The position numbers and the translations under genes are program-made. A stretch of DNA of 46,683 bases from Gemmatimonadetes bacterium 13_1_40CM_69_22 (GTDB lineage: Bacteria > Gemmatimonadota > Gemmatimonadetes > Gemmatimonadales > GWC2-71-9), in contig MNEL01000054.1 of the NCBI GenBank assembly GCA_001917665.1, positions 1 to 46,683 of the forward strand, read 5' to 3'. Shown here one piece after another: positions 8,343 to 17,417 of this stretch (the stretch's first letter is position 1; the number at the start of each line of letters is the position of its first letter). The notes beneath the pieces are model-generated. The model was not told the DNA's origin, did not search any database, and saw only the letters and a program-made list of their open reading frames with translations.

Positions 8343-8395
8343 AGAGCTGCAAGATCGGGGCTATGGCGCCCGCGGGATCGCGCCGTCCCGGCGGG

Positions 8396-8746
8396 TCAGA
8401 ACGGCTCGTCCCCCCAGCCGATCTCAAACACTCCGTTGCACCGCAGGCAGCGCATGCTCGCCGCCGGCTTGCCGAGTGGCGCTCGCTCGCAGCAATTCGG
8501 GCAGACGACGTAGCGCGCTCCCCAGCTCGAGGGCAGCCGCCCCGCGTTGCGGGGGCGCGGAACCACGGTCCAGTTTTGGTGAGGCCGCGACAGGATTTGC
8601 AGTGACGAGCGGGGGACACTCACGCCGGTGTGATTGACGACGACGACGGCTTCATTGGAGGTCAGACGCGTCACGCGGTACCAGGCGCCGCGGCGCAACG
8701 GGCAATCGGCGTCAATGCGCACGCGCCCCCACTGTTGTTCGGTCAT
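8396..8746 (-). CDS. Uncharacterised zinc-ribbon protein, paralogue 1
   Basis: 116 residues. I do not recognise a named family. The N-terminal 65 residues form a likely small beta domain with WGR, RGAWYRVT and WTVVPRPRNA. The C-terminus carries a zinc ribbon with Cys82, Cys85, Cys100 and Cys103 (VCPNC and CLRC), ending in FEIGW. A GGAGG Shine-Dalgarno lies 4-5 nt before the ATG at 8746. It is a tandem duplicate of the gene at 8820-9176, with about half of the positions identical. No catalytic motif is visible. RNA, DNA or protein binding through the ribbon is possible but is inference. Confidence 0.75.
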   Translation of the reverse strand: MTEQQWGRVRIDADCPLRRGAWYRVTRLTSNEAVVVVNHTGVSVPRSSLQILSRPHQNWTVVPRPRNAGRLPSSWGARYVVCPNCCERAPLGKPAASMRCLRCNGVFEIGWGDEPF

Positions 8747-8819
8747 TGCCCCCTCCGGAACCGGAATCCCGCTGCTAGGGTGGGACCGGGCGCCGGTTCC
8801 GTCAAGGGCCAGCGTCTAG

Positions 8820-9176
8820 TCAGCCCGCGAGATACGCCTCGTCCCAAGCGATCTCAAACCGCCCGTGACAGCGCCGGCAGTCCATCTTCCCGGGGCGCCC
8901 GCGCAGCTCGGCGCGCTCGCGGCAGCTGGGGCAGACGGCATACGCCGCGCCCCATTTCTGCGGCAGCACGCGAGCGTTGCGCGGGCGTGGCACCACGGTC
9001 CAGCGCCGGGGCGGCGCGGAGACGACTTCGATGAGAAAGTGCGGGATGGCGAGGAACTGGCGGTTGACGTCGAGGACGGCTTTGAGCGACGCCAGCTCGG
9101 TCACGCGGTACCAGGCACCGCGGCGCAACCGACAGTTCACGTCCACCTGGAGGCGACCCCACTGCATTCCTGACAT
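8820..9176 (-). CDS. Uncharacterised zinc-ribbon protein, paralogue 2
   Basis: 118 residues, same architecture as the next gene: WGR and RGAWYRVT at the N-terminus, WTVVPRPRNA in the middle, and a ribbon with Cys82, Cys85, Cys100 and Cys103 (VCPSC and CRRC) followed by FEIAW. Cysteine positions are identical in the two proteins, so the zinc site is conserved after duplication while the region around residues 35-55 has diverged. It has an AAGGGA ribosome site before ATG 9176. It is the first gene of the leftward run to murI. Function unknown. Confidence 0.75.
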   Translation of the reverse strand: MSGMQWGRLQVDVNCRLRRGAWYRVTELASLKAVLDVNRQFLAIPHFLIEVVSAPPRRWTVVPRPRNARVLPQKWGAAYAVCPSCRERAELRGRPGKMDCRRCHGRFEIAWDEAYLAG

Positions 9177-9230
9177 GGTTCCCTTGCTCCATCTGCTGAG
9201 GTGAGGCTGGTCGGAGAAGCGGCGGCACCC

Positions 9231-9236
9231 AAACTA
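9231..9236 (-). promoter_or_regulatory. Possible -10 box of the zinc-ribbon/murI run
   Basis: The 180-bp gap 9177-9357 holds no gene that I can support. On the minus strand TAGTTT followed by G matches the TAnnTTTG form known from Bacteroidota promoters; a -35 box is not convincing. Transcription from here would give a leader of about 50 nt with an AAGGGA ribosome site. Confidence 0.35.
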
Positions 9237-9357
9237 ACCACCCTCGGGGTCCCCAAAACGTGACTCAGGGCACAGGGCCCGGGGTAACTGGTCCGGGTCG
9301 AGCGCCACCCACGCCGACGCGGCATCTTTTTTGTTGAGCCGCAGCGTGCTTGCCAGC

Positions 9358-9451
9358 TGGCGGGAGCGTGTAGGAATCGAACCTACCGAGGTCCTAACGG
9401 ACCCCAGCTGGTTTTGAAGACCAGTCGGACCACCAGGCCCGATCCGCCCCC
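9358..9451 (-). tRNA. selC: tRNA-Sec (anticodon TCA), CCA encoded
   Basis: 94 nt. The fold is that of selenocysteine tRNA: an extended acceptor of 8 positions (one G-T pair and one G-A mismatch at the last), a 6-bp D stem CGGGCC/GGTCCG closed by a 4-nt TGGT loop, anticodon stem CTGGT/ACCAG with loop CTTCAAA (anticodon TCA), a long variable arm GGTCC-GTTA-GGACC, T stem GTAGG/CCTAC with TTCGATT loop, G73 and an encoded CCA. It reads UGA as selenocysteine together with SelA, SelB and SelD, which are not in this window. It begins 3 bp after the ridA stop on the same strand, so it is probably co-transcribed with fhs and ridA and cut out by processing. Confidence 0.95.
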
Positions 9452-9454
9452 GCG

Positions 9455-9847
9455 CTAGCCTGTCCTCGCGATCGCGTCGATCTCGACGCGCACCCCCTTC
9501 GGCAACCCCGCCGCCTGCACGGTCGAGCGGGCGGGCTTGTGGTTCCCGAAGTGCCTCGCGTACACCTCGTTCATCGCGGGAAAATCGGCCATGTCGGCGA
9601 GGTAAACCGTGGTCTTCACGACCATACCGAGCCCCGACCCGGCGGCTTCGAGCACCGCCGTGAGGTTCTGCAAGACCCGCTCGGTCTGCTCGGCGGCGGT
9701 CTTCCCCACCACCTCGCCGGTCTGCGGGTCGAGGGCGATCTGCCCCGCGGTGTAGACCGTCGCGTCGACGACGACCGCCTGGCTGTAGGGGCCGATCGCC
9801 TGCGGCGCCGCCTGCGTGGTCACGATCCCCAGTCCTTTCGGCTTCAT
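9455..9847 (-). CDS. ridA: RidA family enamine/imine deaminase
   Basis: 130 residues, the family length. It shows APQAIGPYSQAV at the N-terminus, the GQIALDPQTGEVV segment, the conserved Arg in HKPARSTVQAAGLP (substrate carboxylate binding) and the C-terminal VEIDAIA. It should hydrolyse reactive enamine/imine intermediates from PLP enzymes in the cytoplasm. Its ATG shares one base with the fhs stop (TAATG), so it is translationally coupled to fhs. The selC tRNA begins 3 bp after its stop. Confidence 0.93.
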   Translation of the reverse strand: MKPKGLGIVTTQAAPQAIGPYSQAVVVDATVYTAGQIALDPQTGEVVGKTAAEQTERVLQNLTAVLEAAGSGLGMVVKTTVYLADMADFPAMNEVYARHFGNHKPARSTVQAAGLPKGVRVEIDAIARTG

Positions 9848-11529
9848 TAGAAGAGCCCCTCGATCGTCCCGTCCGGGTGCACCCGGATCCGCTCCGCGGC
9901 GGGCGACTTAGACAACCCCGGCATCGTCATGATGTCCCCCGCGAGCGCCACGACGAATCCGGCGCCGGCGGAAGGGAGAATATCCCGCACCTGCAGCGTG
10001 AAGCCCGTGGGCGCACCGAGCTTCGCAGGATCGTCGCTGAACGAGTATTGCGTCTTTGCCATGCACACGGGCGTCTCGCCCAACCCCAGCGCCGGGAGCT
10101 GCTCCAGCGCGCGCTCGGCCGCGGGCGCGAAGGCGACCGCACCAGCGCCGTAGATCTCCTTAGCGATGGTCTCGATCTTCTCGCGCAGCGGCCGCTTCTC
10201 GTCGTACAGCGGCTTGAACTTGGCGCCCTTGCCGTCCAGCAGCTTGAGCACCGCTGCGGCGATGCCGATGCCGCCCTCCCCCCCCTTCTCCCACACCTCG
10301 CACAGCTCCACGCCCACGCCCTCCGCGCCGCACTCCTCGCGAACCGCGTCCAGCTCAGCGTCGGTGTCGGTGAGGAACCGATTCAGGGCCACGATCACCG
10401 GGACGCCGAACTTCTTGACGTTGCGGATGTGGCGACGGAGGTTGGCGGAGCCCCGCCGCGTCGCCGCGGGGTCGGCCACCCCCAACCGGTCCTTCGGCAC
10501 ACCGCCGTGGAGCTTGAGCGCCCGCACCGTAGCCACGACGATCGCCGCCTCGGGGTTCAATCCCCCCGCCCGGCATTTGATGTCGAAGAACTTCTCGGCG
10601 CCCAAGTCCGCGCCGAACCCTGCCTCGGAGAGCACGACGTCGCACAGGCTGAGCGCGAGCTGCGTCGCGACGATGGAGTTGCAGCCGTGAGCGATGTTGC
10701 CGAACGGCCCGCAGTGAATGAACGCCGGCCCGCCCTCGAGCGTCTGCACCAGGTTGGGATTGATCGCGTCCTTCAGCAGCAGGGTCATCGCACCGTACGC
10801 CTTCAGGTCGCTCGCCCGCACGGGCGTCTTGTCGGAGGTGAGTCCGACGATGATGCGCGCGAGCCGCCGCTCCAGGTCCTCCAGCCCCGTGGCGAGCGCC
10901 ATGATCGCCATGATCTCCGAGCCCGGAATGATCACGAAGCGATCTTCCCGGGTGGGGCCACCGTTCATGCCCCCGAGCCCGATGATGATGCTGCGCAGCG
11001 CGCGATCGTTCATGTCGATGGTGCGCGGCCAGGTGACGCGGCGGGTGTCGAGCCGCAGCGCATTGCCGTGGTGCAAGTGGGCGTCCAGCATCGCCGAGAG
11101 GAGATTGTGCGCGCTCGCGATCGCGTGAAAGTCACCTGTGAAGTGGAGGTTGATGTCCTCCATCGGCACGACCTGGGCGTACCCGCCGCCGCAGGCCCCC
11201 CCCTTCACCCCGAACACGGGGCCGAGCGACGGCTCGCGGATGCAGAGCGCGGCGTTCTTCCCGAGCTTCCGGAGGGCCTGGGTCACGCCGACCGTCACCG
11301 TGGACTTCCCCTCGCCGGCGGGGGTCGGGTTGATGCCGGTGACGAGCACCAGCCGGCCGTGCGGCGTGCGACGCGCCAGGGCCTGCAGCCGGATCTTCGC
11401 CTTGTACTTCCCGTACAGCTCGACCTCGTCGTCGGCCAGCCCGAGCTCGGCGGCGATCTCGGCGACCGGACGGAGCTTCGCGGCCTGGGCGATCGCGATG
11501 TCGGTGGGGACCTTGGCCGTCGTGGTCAC
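9847..11529 (-). CDS. fhs: Formate-tetrahydrofolate ligase
   Basis: 560 residues from GTG 11529, as expected for the family. It makes 10-formyltetrahydrofolate from formate, ATP and tetrahydrofolate. Visible motifs: the P-loop TPAGEGKSTVTVG, EPSLGPVFGVKGGACGGGYAQV, DINLHFTGDFHAI, and the C-terminal MPGLSKSPAAERI. It lies 13 bp behind tatD in the long leftward series and is followed by ridA and selC. It links formate to one-carbon metabolism; with selC nearby, a selenocysteine formate dehydrogenase elsewhere in the genome is a reasonable but unproven expectation. Confidence 0.97.
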   Translation of the reverse strand: MTTTAKVPTDIAIAQAAKLRPVAEIAAELGLADDEVELYGKYKAKIRLQALARRTPHGRLVLVTGINPTPAGEGKSTVTVGVTQALRKLGKNAALCIREPSLGPVFGVKGGACGGGYAQVVPMEDINLHFTGDFHAIASAHNLLSAMLDAHLHHGNALRLDTRRVTWPRTIDMNDRALRSIIIGLGGMNGGPTREDRFVIIPGSEIMAIMALATGLEDLERRLARIIVGLTSDKTPVRASDLKAYGAMTLLLKDAINPNLVQTLEGGPAFIHCGPFGNIAHGCNSIVATQLALSLCDVVLSEAGFGADLGAEKFFDIKCRAGGLNPEAAIVVATVRALKLHGGVPKDRLGVADPAATRRGSANLRRHIRNVKKFGVPVIVALNRFLTDTDAELDAVREECGAEGVGVELCEVWEKGGEGGIGIAAAVLKLLDGKGAKFKPLYDEKRPLREKIETIAKEIYGAGAVAFAPAAERALEQLPALGLGETPVCMAKTQYSFSDDPAKLGAPTGFTLQVRDILPSAGAGFVVALAGDIMTMPGLSKSPAAERIRVHPDGTIEGLF

Positions 11530-11542
11530 GGGGCCTCTCGGG

Positions 11543-12334
11543 CTAGAGCGTGGATGCGAGCCGCGGGCCGAACAGCCGCCGCGCGTTCTCCGTCGTCCGT
11601 TGTCCGACCGCCTCGAGCCGCTCCCCGCGGGCCCGGGCGAGCGCCTCGGCCACCTCGCGCACGAACCCCGGCTCGTTCCGCTTGCCGCGATGCGGCGCGG
11701 GAGCGAGGTAGGGCGCGTCCGTCTCGACTAACAGGCGGTCAGGCGGATAGTCGGTTAGTGCCGCCGTAAACCGCCAGCTCTTGAACGTGATCATGCCAGA
11801 GAACGAAAGGTACGCGCCGATCTGCATCCCCGCCTCAAACAGCTTCACGCCGGAGCTGAACGAGTGCAGCACGACCGTCGCCCCGGCGCCGGCGAGCATC
11901 GCGGCGATGTCGTCGTCCGCCTCGCGCGCGTGCACGACGACCGGCTTGTCCAGCTCCGCCGCGAGCGCGAGCTGGGCCGCGAACGCCCGCCGTTGCACGT
12001 CGCGCGGCGAGTGGTCGTAATGGTAATCGAGGCCGGTCTCACCGACAGCCACCACTTCGGGTAGGGCGAGCAACGCCTTCAGGCGGGCCGCCGCTTCCGG
12101 CGACCACGCCGTCGCCTCGTGGGGGTGGAGGCCCGCGGTGGCCGACAGGCCGGCGTGTGCCCGGGCGAGGGTCGCGGCGCGCTCGCTATCCTCGGGCGTC
12201 GTGCCGATCACCACGACGTGCCCCACGCCGGCGTGCCGCGCCCGCTCCAGCACCGCAGCGCGATCCGGATCGAACGCTCCATCGCCCAAGTGGCAGTGCG
12301 CGTCGACCAGGTAGGGGCGCGCCGGTAGGGGCAC
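11543..12334 (-). CDS. tatD: TatD family metal-dependent hydrolase / DNase
   Basis: 263 residues from GTG 12334. The TIM-barrel metal ligands are all present: VDAHCHLGD at the N-terminus, GLHPHEA, GETGLDYHYD, VVHAREADDD, VLHSFSSG and LVETDAPYLAP. Known for the family: 3'-5' exonuclease or related phosphodiesterase activity with divalent metals. It is spaced 14 bp behind secF and 13 bp before fhs, so it is co-transcribed with both. Confidence 0.93.
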   Translation of the reverse strand: MPLPARPYLVDAHCHLGDGAFDPDRAAVLERARHAGVGHVVVIGTTPEDSERAATLARAHAGLSATAGLHPHEATAWSPEAAARLKALLALPEVVAVGETGLDYHYDHSPRDVQRRAFAAQLALAAELDKPVVVHAREADDDIAAMLAGAGATVVLHSFSSGVKLFEAGMQIGAYLSFSGMITFKSWRFTAALTDYPPDRLLVETDAPYLAPAPHRGKRNEPGFVREVAEALARARGERLEAVGQRTTENARRLFGPRLASTL

Positions 12335-12348
12335 GGCGGTGCCGTGCC

Positions 12349-13356
12349 CTATCGCGTGGGTTGAGGCTGGGGAGCCCGCGGTTCCGGCGCCCCCGTCCCG
12401 GCCGGCCGGAACGCCCGCGCACCACGCGCGTCCTGGCCCGGCCAGCGCTTTTCGATGTACATCAGGAGGGGCGCGGCGATGTAGATCGAGGAGAACGTCC
12501 CCGTGAAGATGGCGAACGTCATGACGAGCGCGAAGGGGCGCAGCACCTCACCCGCCAGCAACACCAGCGCGACGGTCGTGGCCATCGTCGTCCCGTGGGT
12601 GAGCACCGAGCGCGGCAGCGTCTCGTTGATCGAGAGGTTCAGGATCTCGTACAAGTTCTGGCGTCGAAACTTGCGCAGGTTCTCGCGCACGCGATCGAAA
12701 ATGATGATCGTATCGTTCAGCGAGTAACCCACCATCGTCAGGACGGCGCCTACCACGATGAGGCTTACCTCCAGGTTCAAATAGCGGATGAACGCGATAG
12801 TCGTGAGGATGTCGTGGAACGTCGCGAGCACCGCCGCGAGGCCGAAGCGCCACTCGAACCGGATCGCGAGGTAAATGAGGGTGACGATGAACGAGAAGAA
12901 AATGGCGAGGAACGCCTTCCCCTGCAGCTCGCGGCCCACCTTGGGGCCGACCGCCTCGATCCGCACGATCTTGTAGTGCTCGGGGGCGGCGCCGAGGGCG
13001 TGGGCCAGCGCCGAGTCCACCGCGGCCGCGGTCGCCTCGGTCGAGCCCGCTTCGACGGCGCCCCCCCCTCCTTGCCCGATCCGCGCGCGCACCACGTAGT
13101 CTAATGGATCCCCGAACTCCTGGATCTCAGCGTCGCGGATCCCCGCCGCGTCGAGCGCGCCGCGGATCGTGGCGGCGCCGACCGGCTGCGGCGTCTGCAC
13201 CTGAATAAGCGTGCCGCCCGTGAACTCGATCGAGTAGTTCAGGCCGTGCACCAGGAACAGGGCGAAGCCGGGGATGATGATGGCCGCCGTGAGCGCGTAG
13301 GCCCAGCGACGCCAGCGGATGAAGTCGTAATTGGCGTTGGCGAAGAGGCGGATCAT
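12349..13356 (-). CDS. secF: Protein translocase subunit SecF
   Basis: 335 residues with six expected membrane segments; the first is near residues 19-37. Typical features are YSIEFTGGTLIQV in the periplasmic loop, GPKVGRELQGKAFLAI before TM2, VVGAVLTMVGYSLNDTIIIFDRVREN and RSVLTHGTTMATTVALVLLAG. It partners SecD in using the proton gradient to pull preproteins through SecYEG. A Gly-rich linker around residue 95 comes from a C8 run in the plus strand. It starts 1 bp after the secD stop. Confidence 0.97.
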   Translation of the reverse strand: MIRLFANANYDFIRWRRWAYALTAAIIIPGFALFLVHGLNYSIEFTGGTLIQVQTPQPVGAATIRGALDAAGIRDAEIQEFGDPLDYVVRARIGQGGGGAVEAGSTEATAAAVDSALAHALGAAPEHYKIVRIEAVGPKVGRELQGKAFLAIFFSFIVTLIYLAIRFEWRFGLAAVLATFHDILTTIAFIRYLNLEVSLIVVGAVLTMVGYSLNDTIIIFDRVRENLRKFRRQNLYEILNLSINETLPRSVLTHGTTMATTVALVLLAGEVLRPFALVMTFAIFTGTFSSIYIAAPLLMYIEKRWPGQDARGARAFRPAGTGAPEPRAPQPQPTR

Positions 13357-13357
13357 C

Positions 13358-15007
<1,650 letters not shown>

Positions 15008-15015
15008 GCGCCTCC

Positions 15016-15924
15016 CTATTGCGTGAGGGCCTGGCGCGCCGCCACCGCGTCGCGCCCGAGCTGGTCCACGAGCGCCTCGCGGGACGGGAACGTCCGCACG
15101 TCCCGCAGCCGGCGCACCCACTCCACGGTCACCGCTTCACCGTACAGCTCACCCGCGAAATCGAACAGATGAACCTCGAGGGCGCGAGCCGTCACCCCGA
15201 AGGTGGGGCGCGGGCCCTGATTCATCATGCCGCCGTACCGTTGCCCGTTTCCCGTTTCCCGTTTCCCGACTTCCACCCACACGGCGTACACACCGTCCGG
15301 CGGCAGCAGCTTCCGGGGATCGGGGGGTGCGAGGTTGATGGTCGGGATCCCGATCGTCCGGCCCCGCCCCGCCCCGCGCTCCACGACGCCGGTCGCGCCG
15401 TAGCGCCGGCCGAGCCAGCGCTCCGCCGCCGCGAGATCGCCGTGGGCGACGGCCGTGCGGATCAGCGACGAGGAGATCGGTTGCCCGTCGTCCCGCACGG
15501 CGTCCACCACGTCCACCGCGAACCCGTCTTCCCGCGCCAGCCGTCGCACCAGCTCCACGTCACCCGTCCGCCCTCGTCCGAACCCGTGGTCATACCCCAG
15601 CACGAGCTCCCGCATCCCGTACTGCGCGCGCAGCACCTGCCGGACGAACTCCTCCGGCGCGAGGCGCGCCAGCTCGGCCGTGAACGGCAGCAGCTCGATC
15701 CGATCGAGCCCGAGCTGCGCGAGCAGCGCCCGCTTCTCGTCCGGGAGCGTGAGCAGCCGCGGGGCCGCCGGCGGGTTCACGATCTCGAGCGGGTGCCGGT
15801 CGAAGGTGACGATCAGGCTCGCCAGCCCTCGGGTGCGCGCCCGCCGCACGACCTCCGCGAGCACCGCCTGGTGCCCGCGGTGCACACCGTCGAACGTGCC
15901 GACGGTCGCTACCGAGCCCGTCAT
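15016..15924 (-). CDS. ribF: Bifunctional riboflavin kinase / FAD synthetase
   Basis: 302 residues. The N-terminal nucleotidyltransferase has GTFDGVHRGHQ and the SSSLIR motif; the C-terminal flavokinase has GRGRTIGIPTINL and GPRPTFG. It converts riboflavin to FMN and then FAD. Unusual: residues 220-228, just before the GPRPTF loop, are encoded by a 7-nt tandem repeat (GGGAAAC three times, then GGGCAAC), giving GKRETGNGQ where most relatives have a shorter link. Because 7 is not divisible by 3, gain or loss of one unit would break the flavokinase domain. The start overlaps the truB stop (ATGA). Confidence 0.95.
   Translation of the reverse strand: MTGSVATVGTFDGVHRGHQAVLAEVVRRARTRGLASLIVTFDRHPLEIVNPPAAPRLLTLPDEKRALLAQLGLDRIELLPFTAELARLAPEEFVRQVLRAQYGMRELVLGYDHGFGRGRTGDVELVRRLAREDGFAVDVVDAVRDDGQPISSSLIRTAVAHGDLAAAERWLGRRYGATGVVERGAGRGRTIGIPTINLAPPDPRKLLPPDGVYAVWVEVGKRETGNGQRYGGMMNQGPRPTFGVTARALEVHLFDFAGELYGEAVTVEWVRRLRDVRTFPSREALVDQLGRDAVAARQALTQ
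15240..15267. repeat. 7-nt tandem repeat inside ribF
   Basis: Plus strand: GTTGCCC once, then GTTTCCC three times, in exact 7-nt register. It is fully inside the flavokinase part of ribF. Heptanucleotide arrays of this kind are known as intergenic repeats in some bacteria; a coding position in a likely essential gene is unusual. Confidence 0.9.
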
Positions 15925-16763
15925 TCGTCCGCCACCACGACGCGCGGCTTCAGCAGCTCTCCCTCGCGGTCGGCCACGGCCACCAGGTGGCCGGCTGCGA
16001 AGAGGGCCACCCTTCCCTCTTCTCCCTTCCCGGCGGGGACCGGCCGCCCGTGAATCGCCGCGACTCGCCCCGCCTCATCCAGCTCCCGCCGCGGCAGCCC
16101 GGCCACCAGCGTCGCGGGATCTCGCAGGTCCCCGGCCGTCAGCGCCTCCGGCTCCACCGCGTCGTCGAGCCCGAACGGACCCACCTGAGTGCGCACGAGC
16201 ACCGCGAGGTGCGCGCCACACTTCAACTCCTCCCCCACGTCGCGCGCGAGGCTGCGGAGGTAGGTACCGCCGCTCACGGTGGCGCGGAACCGCACGTCCG
16301 GCGGCTCCAGGCCCACCAGCTCGAGGAGCTGCACCTCCACCCTCCGGGGCGCCAGAGTGACCGCCTCACCGCGCCGGGCGCGCCGGTACGCCCGTTCACC
16401 GGCGACTTTCACCGCCGAGTAGGCGGGCGGCTGCTGCTGGTAAGCGCCGCGAAACCGCGCCAGCGCCGCCTCCACCTGCGCCTCGTCAAGCGACTGCCAC
16501 GCGTCCGAGATCGCCGTCGTGTGGCCCGTGGTGTCGTCGGTCGACGTCGTGCGCCCCAGCCGGATGACACCCTCGTACGCCTTGGCCCAGCCGGCGGCGT
16601 ACGGCGCCAAGCGGGTCGCGCGACCCACGACGACCACCAACAGCCCCGCCGCGAACGGATCGAGCGTACCGAGGTGTCCGACCCGCCGGGTGGCGAGCGC
16701 GCGGCGCACCTGATCGACCACGTCGTGAGCCGTGGGTCCTGCGGGCTTCGCGACGAGCGCCAC
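15921..16763 (-). CDS. truB: tRNA pseudouridine-55 synthase
   Basis: 280 residues from GTG 16763. It makes pseudouridine 55 in the T loop of tRNAs. Motifs: KPAGPTAHDVV, GHLGTLDPFAAGLL with the catalytic Asp, YEGVIRLG, QQQPPAYSAVKVAGERAY and SGGTYLRSLARDVGEEL. The C-terminal region looks PUA-like. A CTG 12 nt upstream would add IAG before the same domain. It sits in the usual rbfA-truB-ribF order. Confidence 0.95.
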   Translation of the reverse strand: MALVAKPAGPTAHDVVDQVRRALATRRVGHLGTLDPFAAGLLVVVVGRATRLAPYAAGWAKAYEGVIRLGRTTSTDDTTGHTTAISDAWQSLDEAQVEAALARFRGAYQQQPPAYSAVKVAGERAYRRARRGEAVTLAPRRVEVQLLELVGLEPPDVRFRATVSGGTYLRSLARDVGEELKCGAHLAVLVRTQVGPFGLDDAVEPEALTAGDLRDPATLVAGLPRRELDEAGRVAAIHGRPVPAGKGEEGRVALFAAGHLVAVADREGELLKPRVVVADE

Positions 16764-16771
16764 GCCGGCGA

Positions 16772-17131
16772 TCAGCCCGCGCCCTCCTTGATCTGCTTGA
16801 GCACCGCGTCGATCCGCTGGGCGTGCTCGACGCCGCGATCGAGCTCGAAGCGCAGCTCGGGGCTGGTGCGCAGGCGCAGCTCGCGGGACAGCTGGGCGCG
16901 CAGGAACCGCGCAGCGCTGCCGAGACCCTCGAGCGTCTTCGTCTTCTCCTCCTCGCTCCCCATGACGCTCACGCGGATGCGGGCGTGCGCCAGGTCGCCG
17001 GAGACCTCGACGGCCGTGACCGTGACGAACCCGACGCGGGGGTCCCGCACGTTGCCGGTGAGGAACTCCGCCACTGTCTGGCGGATCAGCTCGGCCATGC
17101 GCTCGGGGCGGTGACTGGGTCGTCGCATCAT
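16772..17131 (-). CDS. rbfA: Ribosome-binding factor A
   Basis: 119 residues, the normal length. The KH-type fold is recognised by RMAELIRQTVAEFL, DPRVGFVTVTAVEVSGDL, ARIRVSVMG and FLRAQLSRELRLRTSPELRF. It assists late maturation of the 30S subunit by acting on 16S rRNA helix 1. It is placed between ylxP and truB with 1-8 bp gaps. Confidence 0.96.
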   Translation of the reverse strand: MMRRPSHRPERMAELIRQTVAEFLTGNVRDPRVGFVTVTAVEVSGDLAHARIRVSVMGSEEEKTKTLEGLGSAARFLRAQLSRELRLRTSPELRFELDRGVEHAQRIDAVLKQIKEGAG

Positions 17132-17132
17132 T

Positions 17133-17414
17133 TCACAAGAAGCTCGTGCTCGTGTCCACGATGCGGGCGCCCGCCGCCCCGTCCACCAAACGGTCCGCCT
17201 CCCGGAGCACGTTTTCGGCGTGGCCCCGCTCGTTCGACACCACGCAGGCGGTGAGCTCAGCGCGCTGCCACAGGTCCTGGTGGGCCGTCTCGGCCGCCGA
17301 GACGTTGAACCGGTTGTGCAGCCGGTCCTTGAGGCTCTTGAGCACGTGGCGCTTGTCCTTGAGCGAGCGGCACCCCTCGAGGTGCAGCTCCCAGGTGATG
17401 AGCCCCACGACCAC
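17133..17414 (-). CDS. ylxP: DUF503 (YlxP-like) protein
   Basis: 93 residues from GTG 17414. The DUF503 signature is clear: VVGLITWELHLEGCRSLKDKR followed by LHNRFNVSAAE. YlxP proteins are found between infB and rbfA in many bacteria and have been linked to ribosome biogenesis, but the molecular role is not established. The position here is the same. Confidence 0.92.
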   Translation of the reverse strand: MVVGLITWELHLEGCRSLKDKRHVLKSLKDRLHNRFNVSAAETAHQDLWQRAELTACVVSNERGHAENVLREADRLVDGAAGARIVDTSTSFL

Positions 17415-17417
17415 GGT

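Noticed and set aside
9137-9325. 62-codon minus-strand open frame between the zinc-ribbon gene and selC
   Set aside because: No ribosome site or recognisable motif, and it overlaps the N-terminus of the zinc-ribbon gene.
9320-9345. Intrinsic terminator after selC (GCGGC arms around an A/T-rich stretch)
   Set aside because: The T-run lies in the loop on the plus strand rather than after the stem on the transcript strand, so it does not fit a terminator.
9877-11769. Long plus-strand open frame opposite fhs
   Set aside because: Antisense shadow of a fully recognisable fhs gene; His/Arg/Asp-rich with no motif.
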